A stretch of 10,679 bases of DNA from positions 102,803 through 113,481 of the forward strand of contig BQKZ01000698.1 in NCBI GenBank assembly GCA_036244855.1, written 5' to 3'. Below the pieces are notes generated by a model. That model had not been told where the DNA came from. It searched no databases and was given only the letters and a program-made list of their open reading frames with translations. Origin of the DNA: Temnopleurus reevesii (taxonomy: Eukaryota > Echinodermata > Echinoidea > Temnopleuroida > Temnopleuridae). Below are positions 1 to 7,443 of this stretch, piece by piece; position 1 is the first letter of the stretch, and every line of letters starts with the position of its first letter. Both the position numbers and the translations under genes were made by a program.

Positions 1-645
1 ATTAGATTTTGGGTTCAATGGGTCAAAGGTTAAAGGTCACAGGGCCAAAAAACTTGTAAAAAATCACCCAAATTAGCTTGTTACCGCAATAAGTTCAGAA
101 CTGCTATACAGATTTTGACCAAACTTGGCTCAAGTATGTATAAGCAGTTAAGGATGAACTGATTAGATTTTGGGTTCAGTGGGTCAAAGGTCAAAGGTCA
201 CAGGGCAAAAAAACTTGTAAAAAATCACCCCAAAAAAGCTTGTTACCGCAATAAGTTCAGAACTGCAATACAGATTTTGACCAAACATGGCTCAAGTATG
301 TATAAGCATGTGAGGATGAACCAATTAGATTTTGGGTTCAATGGGTCAAAGGTCAAAGGTCACAGGGCAAAAAAACTTGTAAAAAAATCACCCAAAAATG
401 CTTGTTACCGCAATAAGTTCAGAACTGCGGTACAGATTTTGACCAAACTTGGCTCAAGTATGTGTAAGCATGTGAGGATGAACTGATTAGATTTTGGGTT
501 CAGTGGGTCAAAGGTCAAAGGTCACAGGGCCAAAAAACTTGTAAAAAATCACCCAAAATAGATTGTTCCACAATAAGTTCAGAACTGCTGTACAAATTTT
601 GACCAAACTTGACTCAATTATTCATAAGCATGTGAGGAAGAACTG
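1..645 (+). repeat. Tandem array of four ~161-bp core repeats
   Basis: Copies begin at 1, 162, 324 and 486, and a degraded fifth starts at 646, giving periods of 161, 162, 162 and 160 bp. Each starts with ATTAGATTTTGGGTTCA and ends near GAGGATGAACTG. Copies are nearly identical by eye, with scattered substitutions and one-base indels in the A-runs. Copy 1 is truncated or intact at the window edge, so the array may extend further left. An open frame at 277-486 lies wholly inside the repeats and is not a gene. Confidence 0.93.
181..200 (+). promoter_or_regulatory. Triple nuclear-receptor half-site (overlapping DR1) within each core repeat
   Basis: Three direct half-sites, GGGTCA then AGGTCA then AGGTCA, are each separated by a single A. 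The same perfect arrangement recurs at 343-362 and 505-524. Copy 1 (20-39) has AGGTTA as the middle site, and copy 5 retains GGGTCA plus AGGTCG at 665-677. A one-base-spaced direct repeat of AGGTCA is the DR1 element bound by RXR heterodimers, HNF4 and COUP-TF receptors. The sequence match is direct; any binding or regulatory role is inference, because the motif may only be part of the transposon. Confidence 0.4.
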
Positions 646-773
646 ATGAGATTTTGGGTTCACAGGGTCAAAGGTCGCAGTGCCCAAAATTTGAAAAATG
701 TATTTGATTTCTGATGGCATGGAACAAACAAGCCGTACATATTTCTGATTGCATGATGGCGGAGGCATAAATT

Positions 774-803
774 TCGACCATGCACGGTCGAGGATTCATC
801 TAG
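774..803 (+). other. Helitron-type 3' terminus: hairpin plus CTAG
   Basis: TCGACC (774-779) and GGTCGA (786-791) form a perfect 6-bp stem with a six-base loop. GGATTCAT follows, then CTAG at 800-803 and a T at 804. Hairpin, short spacer and CTRR are the hallmark of Helitron-family 3' ends. Confidence 0.6.
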
Positions 804-1270
804 TTAAATAATTAATTTTGCGAATTTATGCATGAAATTTTATTTTCTGCTCTATTTCACTGATTGAAGCTCCTAGAAAGCTCCTTTCCGGTATAAACAT
901 ATTCTCTATATTATTCCTCACAATACTACTTGGAATAAAATTTGGTGTGACAAGTTATTTTTTATGTTTTTTATTGTTTTATGAATTTCTTATGTATTTC
1001 GTGGGTTTTTTTTACCATCTTTTTTTTCTATTGTTTTTGTGGATGAAATTTATTGCAGAACATTTATGAAGCATATTTATGCTAAAATGAATTGATTACA
1101 ACCCATAAAATTCAAAATAACTACACCTTTATAAATTAGGACTGAAATCACAATTTACATTGACTTTGTACACGAAGTCACGTTTTTGAGTGATTTTCGG
1201 TCTTACATGCATGTACAAAAAGTCGCACGGGGACGTAACCATTTGCTTGATTTTCGCGAAAATAGTCTTG
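804..1270. repeat. Interspersed repeat, direct copy A
   Basis: This AT- and T-rich segment is a diverged direct copy of 1450-1899. Shared landmarks in order are TTAAATAATT, TTTATGCATGAA, a TTTTTTATTGTTTT tract, AAATTTATTGCAGAA, CCCATAAAA, GAAATCACAATTTACATTG, TCACGTTTTTGA and ACATGCATGTACAAAAAG. Copy A is ~17 bp longer. It starts right after the Helitron-like CTAG end, as if that element had inserted into it. No coding sequence is supported. The family is not one I can name; it lies in the RPB1 intron. Confidence 0.8.
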
Positions 1271-1435
1271 ACCCTAATTTAACTGGGCTTTTTCAGACCA
1301 AGTTTATACTGGTCAAATTGACCCCCCTCCCCCCTTCAGATCTTGGCCGTGGATCGCGCAATTGCCGCGAAAATTTGCACACGCATAGAGCAAAATGTTA
1401 ACTACAAGACTGTATGGTTCGATTTTCCGAAAATT
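1269..1435 (+). repeat. Inverted repeat, arm 1
   Basis: The reverse complement of 2012-2180 aligns along this whole interval. Shared blocks include the 25-base run CTTTTTCAGACC...TTTATACTGG (around 1287-1311), CCTTCAGATCT, CGTGGATCGCGC, GCCGCGAAA, CGCATAG, GACTGTAT and GAAAATT. By eye the arms look about 85-90% identical, with a length difference at the C/G tracts. Arms of ~168 bp are separated by ~576 bp that contains copy B. This could be a foldback or MITE-type element, or two insertions in opposite orientation. Confidence 0.8.
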
Positions 1436-1449
1436 CCAAATGTCCAATT

Positions 1450-1899
1450 TTAAATAATTGATGATGCAAGTTTATGCATGAATTCACAATTTCTATTCTA
1501 TTCCCCTCAATAAAGCACCTAGAAGACTCATTATTTGGTGTGAATAGTCTTTTTATCGTTTCTTATGATGCTACTTGAAAAAGAATTTGGACTTATGTTT
1601 TTTATTGTTTTTTTAATTTCATATGCATTTCTTTGTTTTTTCAACCCTTTGTTTTCTATTGTTTTTTTGAGAAAATTTATTGCAGAATATTTTTGAAGCA
1701 TTTTTTGTGCTGAAATAGATTAGTTTCAGCCCATAAAACAAGAAATAAGTACATCTTTATGAATTCTGACTGAAATCACAATTTACATTGACTTTGTACG
1801 CAATATCACGTTTTTGAACCATTTTCAATCTGACATGCATGTACAAAAAGTGGCGCAGCGAGATAACTACATGCCCGATTTTTGCGGAAAACAGTCTTA
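1450..1899. repeat. Interspersed repeat, direct copy B
   Basis: This is the partner of 804-1270, offset by ~646 bp. The two copies drift apart through many small indels but keep the same landmark order, ending in ACAGTCTT at about 1891-1898. It lies between the arms of the inverted repeat 1269-1435/2012-2180, so it may be internal to a larger foldback-type element. Open frames crossing it on both strands (1757-1996 minus, 1839-2045 plus) fall in the repeats and are not supported as genes. Confidence 0.8.
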
Positions 1900-1989
1900 A
1901 AAGTTGCGCAAGACTTGGAAATAAAAAGTCAGCAAATCCTGCAGTGACAATTTTTTTGCGCGGCGGAGCGATCACAAAATTCGTGGAGA

Positions 1990-2004
1990 GGGTCAAATTG
2001 ACCC
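1990..2004. repeat. GGTCAAATTGACC palindrome with C-tract, followed by one unknown base
   Basis: GGGTCAA-A-TTGACCC is a perfect inverted repeat around a central A, running into a C9 tract (2002-2010) and then an unresolved n at 2011. The same core occurs at 1311-1323 and 2118-2130, so it appears three times in this intron. The n next to a homopolymer suggests a sequencing or consensus problem with the tract length. Confidence 0.75.
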
Positions 2005-2011
2005 CCCCCCN

Positions 2012-2180
2012 AATTTTCAGAAAATCAAACTATACAGTCATGTAGTTTACACTCTACACTATGCGCGTGCAAAATTTCGCGGCGATCGCGCGATCCACGT
2101 CCGAGATCTGAAGGGGGGGTCAAATTGACCCCCCCCCAGTATAAACTTGGTCTGAAAAAGCCCAGTTAAAATAGGGTTAA
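2012..2180 (-). repeat. Inverted repeat, arm 2, next to the RPB1 splice acceptor
   Basis: This is the reverse-complement partner of 1269-1435. It begins AATTTTCAGAAAATC just after the ambiguous base at 2011 and ends AAAATAGGGTTAA, about 30 bp before the AG of the acceptor. The likely branch-point zone therefore lies in or at the edge of this arm. In a pre-mRNA the two arms could pair into a long imperfect stem. Confidence 0.8.
2113..2135. repeat. G7/C7-flanked perfect palindrome
   Basis: Seven G, then TCAA, a central A, TTGA and seven or more C form an 11-bp perfect stem with a one-base centre, so extrusion or hairpin formation would be strong. It lies in arm 2 of the larger inverted repeat, 75-97 bp upstream of the RPB1 acceptor. 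The matching part of arm 1 (1311-1334) has the C-tract but lacks the G-tract. Confidence 0.75.
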
Positions 2181-2209
2181 TGGATGTTATTTGTTTGTTT
2201 GTTTTTCAG
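2175..2209 (+). other. 3' splice site of the last RPB1 intron
   Basis: A T-rich tract with TTTG repeats (about 2189-2206) leads to CAG at 2207-2209, and homology to RPB1 begins immediately downstream. The exon starts with the last two bases of a split codon (GG at 2210-2211), so the intron is phase 1. GGTTAATG at 2174-2181 is a possible weak branch-point region. The donor lies outside the window or in the repeats and is not identified. Confidence 0.85.
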
Positions 2210-3375
2210 GGAGTGGCATGACACCAGGTGGTCCTGGGTTCAGTCCTTCAGCCGCATCAGATGCAACAGGTTTCAGCCCTGCCTACAGCCCTGCCTGGTC
2301 ACCGCAGCCTCAATCTCCTGGTTCACCAGCAGCCAGTCCTTACATTCCATCACCTGCTGGTCCAATGTCACCTAGCTACTCCCCAGCCTCACCATCCTAC
2401 CTTCCAGCATCACCAGCTACCCCCCAGAGTCCTGGCTACTCCCCGACATCCCCATCCTACTCTCCAACCAGTCCTGGCTACTCACCGGCCAGCCCAAGCT
2501 ATTCACCCACCAGCCCCAGCTACTCACCGACGTCTCCGAGCTATTCACCGACATCGCCCAGCTACTCGCCAACCAGTCCTAGCTACAGTCCAACTAGTCC
2601 GAGTTATTCACCAACATCTCCGAGTTACTCGCCGACAAGTCCTAGCTATAGCCCAACATCACCGAGCTATTCGCCAACCAGTCCCAGCTATAGTCCGACA
2701 AGTCCGAGCTATTCGCCAACGAGTCCGTCGTACTCGCCAACATCGCCGAGTTATAGTCCTACATCGCCAAGCTATTCTCCTACAAGTCCATCATACTCAC
2801 CTACATCACCAAGCTATAGCCCTACGTCACCGAGTTATTCACCAACAAGTCCAAGTTACTCACCGACCAGTCCTAGCTACTCCCCAAGTTCTCCCAAGTA
2901 CTCCCCCACAAGTCCCTCGTATAGCCCGACATCACCTAGCTACTCTCCTCAGTCTCCAAGCTATAGCCCAGGATCCCCCAGCTATTCCCCATCCAGTCCC
3001 AAGTACTCCCCCACTAGCCCATCCTACAGCCCAACATCCCCTAGTTACAGCCCAACCTCGCCAAACTACAGTCCAACCAGCCCCACATACTCGCCCGCTA
3101 GCCCCAGCTATTCCCCTACAAGTCCAAAGTACTCTCCCTCTAGCCCCAAATACTCTCCCACAAGCCCAACCTATTCTCCGACATCACCCAAGTACAGCCC
3201 AGCCTCGCCAACCTACTCTCCTACCAGTCCCAAATACAGTCCCAGCTCACCTACATACTCGCCAACGAGTCCCAAAGGATCTACCTACTCACCAACATCA
3301 CCCAGCTACTCTCCTACTTCTCCTTCGTACAGTCCTACAAGCCCTATGATGGATGATGATGATGACGAAGATTAG
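2210..3375 (+). CDS. POLR2A: RPB1, largest subunit of RNA polymerase II: terminal exon with complete CTD (partial CDS)
   Basis: Role: RPB1 forms much of the Pol II catalytic core. Its C-terminal domain (CTD) is phosphorylated during the transcription cycle and recruits capping, splicing, chromatin and 3'-end processing factors in the nucleus. Seen: after a split codon the exon encodes 387 residues and ends at TAG (3373-3375). Residues ~1-55 are the linker, with [27 protein letters not shown] and SPYIPSP, which match the linker preceding the metazoan CTD. Next come 46 CTD units (2377-3348), of which 25 are exact YSPTSPS, then an acidic tail, [12 protein letters not shown] insertion before the last three heptads (SPKGSTYSP) is also present in vertebrate RPB1. 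The catalytic domains lie in exons outside the window. The in-frame TTG at 2191 is intronic and not a start. No frameshift or internal stop is seen. Confidence 0.97.
2377..3348 (+). repeat. POLR2A: CTD heptad array, 46 units
   Basis: Units 1-6 are [14 protein letters not shown], a six-residue TPQSPG lacking Tyr, [14 protein letters not shown] and YSPASPS. Units 7-24 (2500-2877) are 18 consecutive exact YSPTSPS. Units 25-43 are distal variants with Lys at position 7 in units 25, 30, 36, 37, 39, 41 and 43. Thr-7 is in 34, 38, 40 and 42, Asn-7 in 33, Ser-4 in 25, 30, 37 and 42, Gln-4 in 28 and Gly-4 in 29. GST interrupts at 3277-3285, then units 44-46 follow, the last ending in Met. Human RPB1 has 52 repeats, 21 of them consensus, so this array is slightly shorter but more uniform. 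All 18 central units differ in nucleotide sequence. Confidence 0.95.
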
Positions 3376-3405
3376 ACTGGTAGAATTACAAACCATCCTA
3401 CATTG

Positions 3406-3534
3406 CAGTCCGGACCAGCAAAGAATTTCCGGTTAATATTTTAACCTTGCTTTAGGACGGCTAAGATCTGATAGACATTAAGAATCAACTTCTTATAACG
3501 AGAACTTGTTATATCGCTTAACAAGGTTGGACTG
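3406..3534. mobile_element. Possible eroded MITE in the 3' UTR
   Basis: The left end CAGTCCGGACC (3406-3416) resembles the reverse complement of the right end, CAGTCCAACCT (3534 back to 3524), 8 of 11 matching, and TA follows the right end. Just inside the right end is a perfect stem, CTTGTTA (3505-3511) with TAACAAG (3519-3525), and a competing TATAAC/GTTATA pairing. Ends beginning CAGTC are common in Tc1/mariner- and pogo-derived MITEs. The left end is weak and no clean target-site duplication is seen. Confidence 0.3.
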
Positions 3535-4142
3535 TATTTCTCTTTTGACTGGTCCTACAAGTCTAGTTGTGGTAGTTACATTCTAGAGTCCCGATCACCC
3601 TATGGCCAATTGCAAGAAAGGGTCTTGGTTATCTTTTACTTGCTAAATTGTGATTGCTTCTTGTCTCTCACTGAATATAGACAAAAAAATAATGATACAG
3701 TTATGTAGTTATGAAGTTTCATCAGAAGTTGAGACGTCAGAGCAATATGAGCATAATTCTTAGAACATTTCTTGCAACTGGGTCCAGTGTGCTTTAGATC
3801 TCTCTCCTGGTTTCTACATGGCCAACCAAGTATTTGTCCGCAGTTAATGTAGTGATCTGACATAGACCAACTAGCATGTAACTTGATGGTACACATTGCT
3901 AAGAAATACTGTACATGGATACTGAGGAATACATGATGGGCTCCTGTGTTCAGTTTTGTGATCAAAAACACCTTCCTTCTCTGTGATTGAGATTCTTTGT
4001 GCATAAATTGTTCTTGCTAAGTTATACCATAAATAATTAGTTTTCTATTCTATCAAGTATGTTCTTTATGCACTGTCATTATGCTAAAAGAATGTTTTGA
4101 AGGAAAGAATTTTGAATTGTGATGTGTATTGAAAATGAGATA

Positions 4143-4313
4143 CAGTCAACTCTGCATCAGTCGTAGCTCTTAGGACAACGGAAATCTAAGCAATCGTTCG
4201 AAAGAAATTCAACTTAAAAAATGTGGACAATAGTGTTTGAATGATTTGTTCGAAAATAGTTCTTTGCCTTTCGCAGTTATTTAAATGAGGTTATACTAAG
4301 GCAGAATTGACTG
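4143..4313. mobile_element. MITE of Tc1/mariner/pogo type, 171 bp
   Basis: The 13-bp terminal inverted repeats CAGTCAACTCTGC (4143-4155) and GCAGAATTGACTG (4301-4313) match at 12 of 13 positions. TA precedes the left end and TT follows the right end, fitting a decayed TA duplication. The internal stretch TCTTAGGACAAC (around 4169-4179) is shared with a second copy at 7890-8035 in the same orientation. There is no coding capacity. It lies inside the inferred RPB1 3' UTR, so it would be transcribed with the gene. Confidence 0.7.
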
Positions 4314-4642
4314 TTGGTACTGAAATTTTACCTTTGATGCGTATAATTTATGCACTGTGCAGACCATGTATTCTTTGTACACAACACATGTTCAAATCTC
4401 TTATGAAAGCTCAATACTTTCTAATATTGCTAGTTTCATACAACTAATTGAAGAATCTGTTGATCTTTGATCCAGATTTGAACAAGATTTATGATCTGAA
4501 ACAGAACTCTGTCGTTGCCCTCATTTATGATTTCATTTTCCTGATGGTAGATGTTATTAGTGATGAGTTTATGTTGGCAAGTGTACTATATCCTGTGAAT
4601 ATCTGATCTATTTATAAGGATCATGAATATTTTAAATTTATG

Positions 4643-4648
4643 AATAAA
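4643..4648 (+). terminator. POLR2A: Polyadenylation signal AATAAA of RPB1
   Basis: This is the first canonical AATAAA I find after the stop codon. A GU-rich stretch (TGCCTGTGCTGTCAATGTGT, 4681-4700) follows ~35 bases downstream, a favourable arrangement for cleavage near 4660-4670. Other AATAAA hexamers lie at 5758, 5923, 5947, 6025, 6225 and 6244 and could serve longer isoforms, though AT-rich DNA gives such matches by chance. Confidence 0.55.
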
Positions 4649-4670
4649 ACATGATGCATGAAGTATTTTA

Positions 4671-7443
4671 ATACCAAGATTGCCTGTGCTGTCAATGTGT
4701 TCTTGATTGCACACAAAAAAACTAAGCTACGTAAAAATTTTGGCTTGTAAACACTAAAGCATATCTCGTACTGTTTGTGATGATTCAATTGACATTGCCT
4801 TAGTCAGATATATTGGGACTGAAGTAATAACTTTGTATAAGAGAAAGTTTGACATACGTGGTGTAGAAACAATAGTATGTGTACAGAAGATGATTTGAAA
4901 ATATCTTTGACTTGGGACAATTATTTTACTTATACAAGGTCGAGTTGAGCAAGGTTGACTTAAGTCATCTGTACATGTATTTAGCTTGTTGAAACAAATT
5001 GAGCTGCAATTGATTAGCGAGTTACATGAAGTATAATGTTATAGTCAAGATTTGAAATTCTTCTCACATAATGTAGATTGGACTGAATGACAACTATTGG
5101 CATGACATACATGTATATGATCAAAGTTTTCTTGTTGCCTAAATGTTATTTCTAAGTTGTGTCATTTGGTCTGCAATTTTACTAATAGGAATAAGTTTCT
5201 TGGACCCATAGAGACAATTACAATGTGTATTGATTTCAAGCAATTTCACGGTTGCTCTGACAGAATTGTATAGACATTCTTATGCTTGTGTGCTGGTATG
5301 TGAATTCCTTGATGGTTATGCTGAGCAAAGAAGACATGAGAAAACGGGATTATTTTGGCATATTTATCCATCAGTTTTGACTTGCGGGTTATTCTATATA
5401 CATGTGCATGAAAAATGTTACATGTATTTTCATTTTTGTTGATGTCAAATCTCTTGGTACGACGAAACACAGTAACGGGCTTTTATGATTTGATCCAAAA
5501 TGGTTACATTGACATGGATTAGTCGCCTTATGAAATTGTTGGTTTAGACTGAGTGGACTGTTCACATTGGATTCAATATTTAGATCTCTTTTGAACTATT
5601 TTGCAAAAATATGTGATATCTTTTTGTCTTATCATGTAGGTTTTAATTCATTCACAGGTAGAAACATTTAATATTCTTTGAGCCATCAACACAACTTGTT
5701 TCTTTATCTCAGAGTCTTAAGTCGAAGCTTCTTTTTATTAGGGAATTTTGAATCAGGAATAAAGGTTTCTTTGCTGTAAATGTACTAAAAGGGGAACATT
5801 TTCAAAACAGCATAACATAATTACCAATAAGGTTTAAACTCTTTTCCAGTATTTTTTCAAAGAAATGGATTATGGAGAGTATGGACACTATATTGGAAGA
5901 AGTTTGTAAATATACTTTTTATAATAAATGATAGTTCCTGATAAGGAATAAATGCTTTCAAATAGAATTGTACAGGAACAGTGAACTATATGCAGTTGCA
6001 TTATTTTCTTGTATCAATCCTATGAATAAATGAAGTTTTAAACGACATCTCAGCGTAGTGTGTCATCAATTTGTCGTGGATTGTATGTATAAAAAAATCC
6101 TTAATTGTCCTGCTGAAACCTTTATTTATTTTTTACATTGTCCCCTGAACCAGAAAATGAAAATAGCTTCATTTTAACCGCTGAAAACTTGGGATAAGAA
6201 TAACCCACCATGGAAATCTTTGTGAATAAATCAAAATCAGATGAATAAACGGAAAATTTGAGCAAAAATCCAACAATGTGTTGAACAACTACCCATTTAC
6301 TTTGTAAAATTATAAAAAAGTATATTCATGTGAAATTTATATTATTCTTTTGAAAATACATGCAGAATTGACTAAAGCATACTCGAGCAAAAAAATGTTT
6401 TACCTCTGAAAAAGGAAGAAATTGTGAAAATTCTGTATACCGAATGAATAGGGAGTCGTGCGTCATTCTGTCAAACTTGCAGATTCCCATCAGAAGTTAG
6501 AAACATGATATAAAACTTTGAAAATTCAAAACTTTTAAAGGGATCATCAAATATTCAGCTTGTTCATTTCATTTACTGATTACAATCTCGGGTGTGGGTT
6601 TGAACAAGTTTGTCTTTACATTCACCAAGCATCAGTATTTGTCTCCTCACAGAAATCACAATGTGGAAATCTTGGAGTAAACATTGTACATCACAGACAG
6701 ATTTGATATCTGTGCTAATGGGTGAATAAAGAACTTGGCCATTTTGCGTTTTCACTGCCCTGATTTTATCTATTATCAAAGGAGGATTTTAGGAAGTTTG
6801 CCCCCCCCCCCAAAAAAAAAAAATGGAAGGATGACACAACATTGCATCTAAAGCTAAGATCTGACAGCGATAATCCCTGATGGAGACCAAGGACTTTCGA
6901 CAATGGACAGTTATCTGTCACATATTGAAATTGAACAAATCGTGTCTGCAGGAGGCAATAAATCAATTAAATCCTGAAAAACTAATGTGCAATTCTTATT
7001 TACAACAGACTACTTTAGTTCCATGTGTTTTATTTTGGAAAAGGTAGATATATATTAATAATAAATCTGAATAGTGATTGAATGACTATCACTTATAATC
7101 CGATTTTTGCAGAATTCCTCATACTTTTCCAGAGATGCAAGATACATAGCATGTATTGGTCATAAGTGTCTTGACGTTATTGAGATCATCATGTGTGTCC
7201 GGGATTTTCTGGATAAGATAAAAGCATATTTATATCATAAAATCGTCTGCTTCGAAATTTTGCTGCTCCAAATCTGAAGGATGTTCATTGAAAGTTATAG
7301 TCTAAAACAGGACATCAGCAAACAAAAACCAAGACAGGGCAAAATGTTCCATTGTCAATGAAAAAAATGCACATACGTGCTTTAATTGTTAATCATCTGG
7401 ATGTTCTCATCAAAATGCATGCATAATCAGGCGCCGGTGACTA
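4671..7443. other. AT-rich intergenic DNA, no gene supported
   Basis: There are no long open frames and no coding-like composition. Short frames (5230-5442 plus, 5246-5470 minus, 6573-6779 minus, 6766-6966 minus) have no recognisable features, and several overlap on opposite strands. The stretch includes six further AATAAA hexamers clustered between 5758 and 6249, three TACATGTA octamers (4972, 5108, 5419) and a C11-A12 double homopolymer (6801-6823). Some of it could be an extended RPB1 3' UTR. I see no RNA gene. Confidence 0.6.
6801..6823. repeat. Poly-C/poly-A homopolymer junction
   Basis: Eleven C are directly followed by twelve A, an error-prone sequence whose exact lengths may not be reliable. 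It lies at the end of a short minus-strand open frame that is not supported as a gene. Confidence 0.8.

Larger units (their letters stand above)
1..803 (+). mobile_element. Right end of a non-autonomous Helitron/HINE-like element with tandem core repeats
   Basis: Seen: a tandem array of ~161-bp units (1-645), a decayed fifth unit beginning at 646, a unique tail (about 680-773), a perfect 6-bp-stem hairpin (774-791), eight bases, then CTAG (800-803) followed by T. Known: Helitrons and their non-autonomous Helentron/HINE relatives end in a 3' hairpin followed by CTRR. Bivalve and sea urchin elements of this general type carry arrays of ~160-bp core repeats. Inferred: this is the 3' part of such an element, cut by the left window edge. 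Sequence homologous to 1450-1899 begins exactly after CTAG, which supports 803 as a true boundary. No Rep/helicase coding is visible. A plain satellite array is the alternative. Confidence 0.65.
3376..4670 (+). other. POLR2A: RPB1 3' UTR (inferred)
   Basis: This AT-rich, non-coding stretch runs from the stop codon to about 20 bases past the first canonical AATAAA I could find (4643). Its length, ~1.3 kb, is inferred. It contains a probable MITE at 4143-4313 and a doubtful one at 3406-3534. A 122-codon open frame on the minus strand (3636-4004) has no recognisable domain and lies antisense to this UTR, so I treat it as chance. Confidence 0.6.

Noticed and set aside
277..486. 69-codon open frame in the core-repeat array
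   Set aside because: It repeats itself with the 162-bp unit and is not open in all copies, so it reflects the repeat only.
1..645. CRISPR-like reading of the regular repeats
   Set aside because: The units are directly adjacent ~161-bp tandem copies with no unique spacers, in eukaryotic DNA.
1757..2045. Overlapping small open frames on both strands of the intron repeats
   Set aside because: They span repeat junctions, the inverted repeat and the ambiguous base. The matching region of copy A does not keep the frames.
2191..2209. TTG at 2191 as a start codon for the CTD frame
   Set aside because: It lies in the pyrimidine tract of a 3' splice site. Homology to RPB1 begins only after the AG at 2209, and a CTD alone is not a full gene.
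2228..3349. 373-codon open frame overlapping the CTD in another frame
   Set aside because: The heptad repeat (TAY TCN CCN ACN ...) rarely makes stops when read out of frame, so a long shadow frame is expected. Its product is a low-complexity His/Pro/Leu/Arg-rich string.
3636..4004. 122-codon minus-strand open frame opposite the RPB1 3' UTR
   Set aside because: It has no recognisable domain, signal or coding-like pattern and sits in AT-rich UTR. Its length is compatible with chance.
5758..6249. Cluster of AATAAA hexamers as the main RPB1 poly(A) site
   Set aside because: They lack one clear downstream GU-rich partner, and an earlier, better-placed signal exists at 4643. Alternative use is possible but not supported.
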